From: Diaporthe sp. PMI_573
Taxonomy: Eukaryota > Ascomycota > Sordariomycetes > Diaporthales > Diaporthaceae
Assembly (NCBI GenBank): GCA_021399435.1
Contig: JAJTUP010000022.1
Location: forward strand, 186,001-250,000
Length of the DNA: 64,000 nt
Direction: 5' to 3'
Part shown: positions 57,813 to 64,000 of the stretch, in pieces
How positions within the stretch are numbered: position 1 is the stretch's first letter
Layout: each line of letters opens with the position of its first letter
The notes under the pieces: model-generated
The model's input: the letters and a program-made list of their open reading frames with translations, nothing else
Told to the model about the DNA's origin: nothing
Databases searched by the model: none
Made by a program: the position numbers and the translations under genes

Positions 57813-59969
57813 CTTCTGATCTGTCCAGAGTTTCTGAGATTGGGTGATATGGCTCGAGTCAATTAGCAGAGATGAAGTGTTGGTAGAATAGAATTCGAGG
57901 TGAGCAAAGGAGCGTCAAGTGCTCACTATTAGTGCATCAGTGTCTTCATGTTGGAGTGGATTTCTCATGCAGACTGAAGTGAGACTAAACTCATCAGATC
58001 TTCGAGAGACCCAATGACCATTTCCAATTTCCCCGAGCTTTTCCCAAACGTATCACATTCACCTGACGTGTGGTACTTTCCTGGGTAGTGCAGATAAAGT
58101 GGAGCGGCTTGCCATTGCCAAGTCTGCACACTGTGTGTTGGTTGGGAGTTGGAAGCAGTTCGTCCTGCCCTACAGTGGTTCTAACAACGTTCACAAACTT
58201 CCCTCCTGGTGGCTTGTCACATTCAGCTGAGTATTTTCAAGAGCATAATCTCCGCCAGGCTCAATGAGTGTGCATCGACCCCCACTCCGAACCCAACAGT
58301 GAGTGAGCCTCATCAATACTTGTACCACCAATGAGACTGGTTGGAGGATGTGATCAACCACGGGGCCAAAACCACTGCGTGATTCCCCCGGGAAAGTAGG
58401 GCCAGGTGAGACAATAAAGGTGTAGCGAGGCTGAGCCGAATATCAGCATTGATGTTACACTGGGCAGTCACAGTAATTGTGAGCACGCAAGCATCTGCTG
58501 GTAGCCTTGGAAACTCAGTAGCCAGCCATCAAATCCCTGAACCAACATGAGCCCTAGATGCATATACTGCGTCCGAATCACCTGATTATGGAGAAAAGCC
58601 ATCCCAATAATGATACAAAAGGCATTGATCGCCGATGGAAGCCCGTGCCGAGGTGTTTGCTTGTGGGTCAAATGGTGTTTTTCACGTTGGTTCTATATTT
58701 CAGAATGATACACTCCGCCATGCAAATAATCCACATCTGAGGAATCCGATAGAGTGGATACCACTGTGGCAGAGCAGATGCACAGCGGTATCACATCTTG
58801 CCCTTGCCCAATGGTTATCTGGAGACAGACGGGAGCCACAATAGGCGGCCCGAAGCGGACATCATTAGGCTGACCCAAAGACATTGAGTAACCTGTGCCA
58901 GTAACTCCGCTACTGTCATAATTTACCTAAAGGCTTGACAAATCATGGATGACCTGAGAGATCCACTTGTGGAAACATGATCTATCACCTTAAGACAGGC
59001 GATCAATGAACAGCCAGCCAACTGTCTTTTTCATGCGTACAGTGTCATTGAATACATCCAGAATCCTGATGTTAGGTTCGACGGAATGTGCACACATTCC
59101 GTAGAACTGAGCACGGTCCTCACATTGCTCTCACAGAGAAAGATGACGTGGTTCTCACCAAGAGTTCTGTCACTCTCAGCCCGTTGTAAGGTGTGACTCC
59201 AGCTAACAGCGTACAATACAGACTGACCTACAGGGTTTCCTTCTGTTCTTGGCTGTACAGGCTATCGTGAGCAAAGGCTCCAACATTGTCTTCTACGCAG
59301 TAGCACGGGTATCGGGAATAGCAAACTAAAGGAAGATCTACAGTGCTTGTACCTTGCTAGACCGGTCGGTGGAACAGGATTAAAGAGAACTGAGGGCTCA
59401 AACAAGACCTTCCATTTTGCCTTTAGTGCCAACAATTTATACAGACCACATTTCTTGGCCCTATATGAGGTGTGGGTCTTCTCTACACCGGACTGCCTGG
59501 GAGGAGTCAGCATCCATTAATGCGAAAATATCCACAGTTGCTTGTCCTCGTTCTCCACATCCGATGATACTGCTCAGCGCTGACTGTGTTGGCAAAGAAT
59601 CCTACCAACATGTTGGGGCCAGAAAGGGTTCTCGAAATAGTAATAATGCTTCCAAGAAATGATATGCATACTTCAAACCCTGCCATCCTCAACAGTGACT
59701 TGTCATTGCACCTGTCATTGCACAGAATGAGATGATCAATGCCCGTTGCTCTACATCACGGATGAGATCCCAGCAGCTAAGATCAGATCTGCCACTCAGA
59801 GACTGTGCCGTAGACCGGCGGATATAATTGCGCACTTGATCTACTTGGCTTATGCTGCTGACCATCTCAAGGTCTTGCTTCTCGCCTCAATGAGGCCTTC
59901 AAACAACACTTCAGTATTTTCCTTTCTTACACAAACGAATCTTATTCAGTTACCATTCAAATCAGCATC
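57813..59969. other. intergenic between divergent oxidoreductase and PTH11-like genes
   Basis: This is 2.16 kb of moderately AT-rich DNA between the start codons of two divergent genes. No gene is supported on either strand. Frames such as 58070-58267 and 59417-59662 have no recognisable content. Confidence 0.5.
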
Positions 59970-61298
59970 ATGGCAAGGGGTCCTGCTGCTGTGGCCGTTC
60001 GTGTCATAATCATTTGTTTCATTGGAATAGCGCTTTCTATCACCGCAGTGGCGCTTCGGCTGTGGTCAAGGTACATTCAGAGAGCGCCACTAGCTTCCCA
60101 TGACTGGATGGCCAGCATCGCCCTGGTACTGGCTCTTGGTTCGACTTCCATAAGCGTGGCATGTAAGCTTACCCTACTGGCTATTTTGTTCACGGCCATC
60201 ACCAGAGAGCCTCAAATTCTGCAGTGCTGATAGTCCACCAGCTTCATTCAATGCAGGCATTGGTTACCATCTCCAAGAACTTATAGAAAATGAGCCTGCC
60301 AAAATCTCCCTTTTTTTCAAGGTTCGTCAAGGAGATCCTGATCGTGACGTCTTGATTGCTGACAAGTACATTTAATTAGTTGTATGTTTCTGGGCAAATC
60401 ATGTGGGCCGCTGCAAATTCTTGTGTCAAATTTTCCATCCTGCTGCTCTACATGACGCTCTTTCCAGGACGCAGATTTACCCTACTCTGCTACGGAACAA
60501 TGGCCTTGACAACAGCGTATTTGATATCAGTCATCCTTGAGGCCCTAGTGCTCTGTCACCCTGTGCAGTATAGCTGGGACAGGTCAATACCAGGTGGTAC
60601 TTGCACGGGTGAAAACATTGCCTATCTTGTGGCCGCTGTCACCAATCTTGTCATCGATGCCTGGGTTGTCATGCTACCAATGCCGAAGCTCTTTAGCCTC
60701 CAGATGACACTCACCAGGAAATTGAGCATAGCGTCCATGTTTGGTCTTGGAGCTCTGTGAGTGCTCAGACTCCCTCCCCTTTGCTATGTTTCTGTTCATA
60801 TGTGTGACTGACCTTGCCTTGTTCTTTCCGAACAGAATATGTGTCCTTTCACTTCTCCGTGTCATTGAGATCGCTAAATGGGACCTCGATGACGTAACAT
60901 ACACCGTCATTTTAGTGCAGATTTACACAGTCCTCGAGCCAGTACTAGGTGTTGTCAACACGTGTCTGCCCACGATCAAGCCTGCAATACTGGCAATCGC
61001 AGGCAGGAAGCCCAACCAACTGGACACACCTCCAAAACACTCTGTTACTACACGGCTCTCTTCTCGCAAGGGAAGCAGAGCAGCGGGTTCAAATCAGAGG
61101 AAATTACACGGTCATGAAATAGATACAACGTTGGCACGTACACAGGATTTCGAAAGGCTTGATGACGATGTTCCACTCACAGAGATCGTTGTCAGAGGAG
61201 GCCCTGGAGAAAGAAGACCTGGTTGTGGGGCGGCTATTACTATTGAGCGGCAGTGGGTAGTTGACAACAGACAGAAGACTTATCCGGGTGGCACTTGA
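59970..61298 (+). CDS. PTH11-like seven-helix membrane protein (fungal rhodopsin-like domain)
   Basis: Four exons: 59970-60162, 60257-60321, 60380-60756 and 60836-61298, giving 365 residues. Seven hydrophobic segments can be followed: VRVIIICFIGIALSITAVAL; the WMASIALVLALGS span; the QIMWAAANSCVKFSILLLYM span; the LCYGTMALTTAYLISVILEALVL span; the IAYLVAAVTNLVIDAWVVMLP span; a sixth across the exon 3/4 junction (IASMFGLGALICVLSLLRVIEI); and TYTVILVQIYTVLEPVLGVVNTCLP. The motif C-P-Q/S-Y-W of the family appears as CHPVQYSWDRSIPGGTC. The basic and acidic cytoplasmic tail lacks other domains, and there is no CFEM domain before the first helix. Family knowledge: PTH11-type receptors form large, fast-evolving families in Pezizomycotina, some with roles in surface sensing in plant pathogens. 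The ligand is unknown. Confidence 0.87.
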
Positions 61299-62072
61299 GT
61301 TGCAGCATTAGACCTCACTGGCACTTGTGTCCAAAGCTTCGGGGGCCAGAGGGACTACCGAAGTTTGACAAGTTTGACTTTATTGAATGATTTCATCTTA
61401 CAAAACAACACATAACCAGCTCAAACATTGAAAAGGCATCATCGCACATACGTTGGTACCAAGTTGACATCTTATCTCCCTCGCCGGCTTCTCAAACAGC
61501 CGTTGGGTTTCCAGTATCTAGATTTCAGGAATAATGAGATCAGCTCTGTAACCGTTGTAATTAGACCTTGCAGTATTCTTGGCTAGGTCATTAAACCTGC
61601 AGCCACTTGCCCAAGTTAGCCTCACTATATTGGAAGATACCGATGGACTCTGGGATGCACCGTTATATCCCCATGTTGACTGCTCAGTGAGCTTGGATAA
61701 TTAAGTCATACACCTTATGTGCCAGAAATCCTGTTACTGTACTTGAAAACATCAGATTCATTTCGTGATACGGCAATCCTTCTCGTCATCAACAATTGAG
61801 CGCCGTGCAGGTCTGTCTGAACTCCCTGAAACTATCTTAGAAGAAATTTGGACTCCAATGGACTACCATCTAATCTATTGGTTGCGTAATTTGCCCACGC
61901 CCTGGTCAAAGTGTCTTACCCACAGCTTGTTCCATACACGATCCCCTCCAGGGAATCGGTGACATGTCTTCATAGGGAGTACCAGCTCTCGGACTCTTTG
62001 CACGAAAGGCAAATCCACGATAAATGTGTCGTGCAAGGTCATAGAGTGCTCCGTCAAAGTCTGGGCGACACG
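61299..62072. other. intergenic between convergent PTH11-like and AzgA-like genes
   Basis: AT-rich 3' flanks of two convergent genes. No gene is supported. Confidence 0.5.
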
Positions 62073-64000
62073 TTAGTGGTGAGACGTCCCCGTCACCTGT
62101 TGCGGTGCCACAACGTCCATCTCGTGCGCCTCCCCAGCGCTCCCGTCCCGGCGGTGACTATCAGACGGCATCGCCGAGACCCTGTGGGTGGAGGCCGCAA
62201 ACGACGTGCCGACGTGTGAGGTGCGCGTGCTGTCAATGTCGACCTCGGACATGGCGAACTCGTCGTGGTGCTTTGCGGCGTCGGCCCCGTCCCGCTGCTG
62301 GCGCTTCCGCTCGTCCTCCCAGAACTTGCCCTTGCTGAAGACGCGCACGATCCACGGCTTCTCCCCGGCGGGCTTCCAGGTCCAGTACTCTTTGTAGTGG
62401 TAGTCTTTCGGCTCGAGCCCGCCGCGGCTGAGAGTCATTACCGCCCAGATCATGCCGTTGAGGGCGGTGTATACGAAGAGGCCGCTGTGTCTTGTCAGCA
62501 TGGCCGCCGCGGAGGCCTTTTGGTGCACAGGGGATCAGGGTGAAACTTACGCGATGAGCCCGTACGCGACGCTATAGCTAAAGGGGATGAAAGCGATCGT
62601 CACGAAGGATGGTATAGCGTCGCCGACGTAGCGCCAGTTGACCGCGGTCACCTGCCGTATCATCAGACAGCCAACCTGAGTAGCATATGCCTGGTCAGTG
62701 ACGACTCGTCTGGGACGAGGAGGCAGGGGTTTCTCACCAGAATTAGGGTGCATCCAGTGGCCCAAGGGGGTATTGAAGCAAATATGGGGGCGAAGAAGAC
62801 AGAAATCAGGAAGCACAGCCCTGTCACAATAGCCGTGAGTCCTGTCCTCCCACCTTCAGCTATGCCTGCTCCGCTCTCAATAAAGGCGGTGACTGGCGAG
62901 CAGCCCAGTAGCGACCCGATGGAGATGCATGCAGCATCGGTGCAGTAGGCGACTGTCGATCGGGGGAAGTCCCCGTCCCCCTTGCGCGTCTTGTTACAGA
63001 AACGTGCCATGGAGTACAGCGTCGCGGTACAGTCGATGATATCGACATACAGGAAGGTGAACAGCGCGAGGGCGAAGCTGGCGCCATAGTTGCCGGACAG
63101 ATCCCACTGCTGGGCGTTGAGGGTGTGAGTGATGGGGTGGAAGCTGACCACCTTCTTGAAGAAGTCGAAGCGCTGGTCGCCCTCGTCAGTGTTGGGGAAG
63201 TAGGTGAAGGGGGTGCTGCGAGGCCACGACAGGATCGAGACGAGGGCGACGCCGATAATGATGGCCGCCTTGACCCGGAACGCCATCAGGAAGGCCGTTA
63301 GGAGCCCGCCGCACATGACCCCGAGCCACATCTTCGAGCTCGTCATGAGGTGGCTCATACAGGCGCCCGTCTTCAAGTCGAGGTACGCGGCATCGCAGCC
63401 GGCGATGGCCAGCGGTGTCTTGGGGTTGCCGGTGATGATTCCGATGCCTTCAGCGTACGACATGCCGACCATGGTTAGGAACAGCCCGATCCCTACGCCG
63501 CTCGCTGTCTTGATCGTTCCCGGGATTATCTTCACGAGCCAGTGTCGCATGCCCGTCAGGGCGAGGATGATGAAGATGAAGCCCTCCACGAAGACTGCCG
63601 TCAGGGCTAGCGAGTATGGTACAGGGCCCTTGCCACGAATACCGACTACTTGATAGGCAAAGTATGCGTTGAGACCCATTCCTGGACTGCAGGCACGTTT
63701 AGCACTTGGGGTTTCTAGGAAAAGAAAGGCTGGCAATAGGATCGACTCACGCCAATGCCACGGGGAGGTTTGTGAAGAACCCGAAGAGAATGCTGGCGAG
63801 CCCAGACAAGGCCGCGGTCGCGGTTATAAGATCTCGCTTGACCACTGCAGATGTTAGTGTCGCGCACTCGACTGCTTTCGCCTCCTTCGTTGTCCTTTTC
63901 CAAGCCAAATATGTCATTCTCTTACCGTTCTGGCACAATACATATTCCTGCTCGTTCGCACAAGTATCGTTTTGGCCAAATGCTGGCTCGCAAATGCAAG
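62073..64000 (-). CDS. azgA: AzgA-type purine permease (partial, 5' end outside window)
   Basis: Five exons are visible: 63926-64000 (continues beyond the right edge), 63751-63844, 62738-63686, 62551-62675 and 62073-62484. All introns are GT-AG and all joins keep the frame. Conserved AzgA-family blocks are present: VKRDLITATAALSGLASILFGFFTNLPVALA, joined to PGMGLNAYFAYQVVG; then LTAVFVEGFIFIILALTGMRHWLVK; then ASGVGIGLFLTMVGM; then SFALALFTFLYVDIIDCTATLYSMA; and CISIGSLLGCSPVTAFIESGAGIAEGGRTGLTAIVTGLCF. The C-terminal cytoplasmic tail follows KDYHYKEYWTWKPAGEKPWIVR and is charged and Ser/His-rich. Family knowledge: AzgA of Aspergillus is a plasma-membrane proton symporter for hypoxanthine, adenine and guanine. 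The first exons, including the start codon, are not in the window. Confidence 0.92.

Noticed and set aside
1..64000. CRISPR arrays, prokaryotic operons, rRNA genes, telomeric repeats
   Set aside because: None is seen; the intron structure and gene families are those of a filamentous fungus, and no TTAGGG array or spaced direct-repeat array is present.

Overview
The window is a piece of a filamentous ascomycete chromosome (Pezizomycotina, most likely Sordariomycetes). The grounds are: intron-bearing genes with short GT-AG introns and a CTRAC (CTGAC/CTAAC) branch site just before the acceptor; fungal-specific families (AzgA purine permease, PTH11-like receptor, Vps3, Coy1/CASP); very long non-coding intervals; and one AT-rich island with decayed coding sequence. 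Twelve protein-coding models (ten recognised families or conserved genes, two of unknown function), one F-box relic, two tRNA genes and one MITE-like element are supported.

Left part (1-13.5 kb): one gene for a disordered protein of unknown function (3485-4687, minus) in long gene-free DNA, then an intron-containing tRNA-Lys(CTT) at 10987-11113. From 13.5 to 18.1 kb lies an AT-rich island. It holds a hypothetical membrane protein, the relic of a fungal F-box-type protein, and at its right edge an initiator tRNA-Met gene (17942-18065). That gene is split by a 52-nt insert that looks like a spliceosomal intron (GTGAGT ... ACTAAC ... CAG) in the D stem. Removing it restores a perfect 72-nt initiator tRNA. 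This is the most remarkable observation in the window.

Middle (18.5-31 kb): a housekeeping block. COY1/CASP (Golgi golgin, minus) and VPS3 (CORVET subunit, plus) are divergent across 438 bp. They are followed by an EFM7-like methyltransferase (minus) and an AhpD/carboxymuconolactone-decarboxylase-like protein (plus), also divergent. From 31.0 to 46.2 kb no gene is visible, but a 255-bp MITE-like element with 26-bp perfect terminal inverted repeats and a 5-bp target duplication sits at 32765-33019.

Right part (46-64 kb): a C2H2 transcription factor with an unusual fully open 415-nt intron; HRD1 (ERAD ubiquitin ligase), convergent with a UCHL5/UCH37-type deubiquitinase; then a more accessory-looking stretch with a GMC oxidoreductase, a PTH11-like seven-helix receptor and an AzgA-type purine permease that runs off the right edge. 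All exon boundaries were set by eye from splice consensus, frame continuity and recalled family conservation; no alignment was run.
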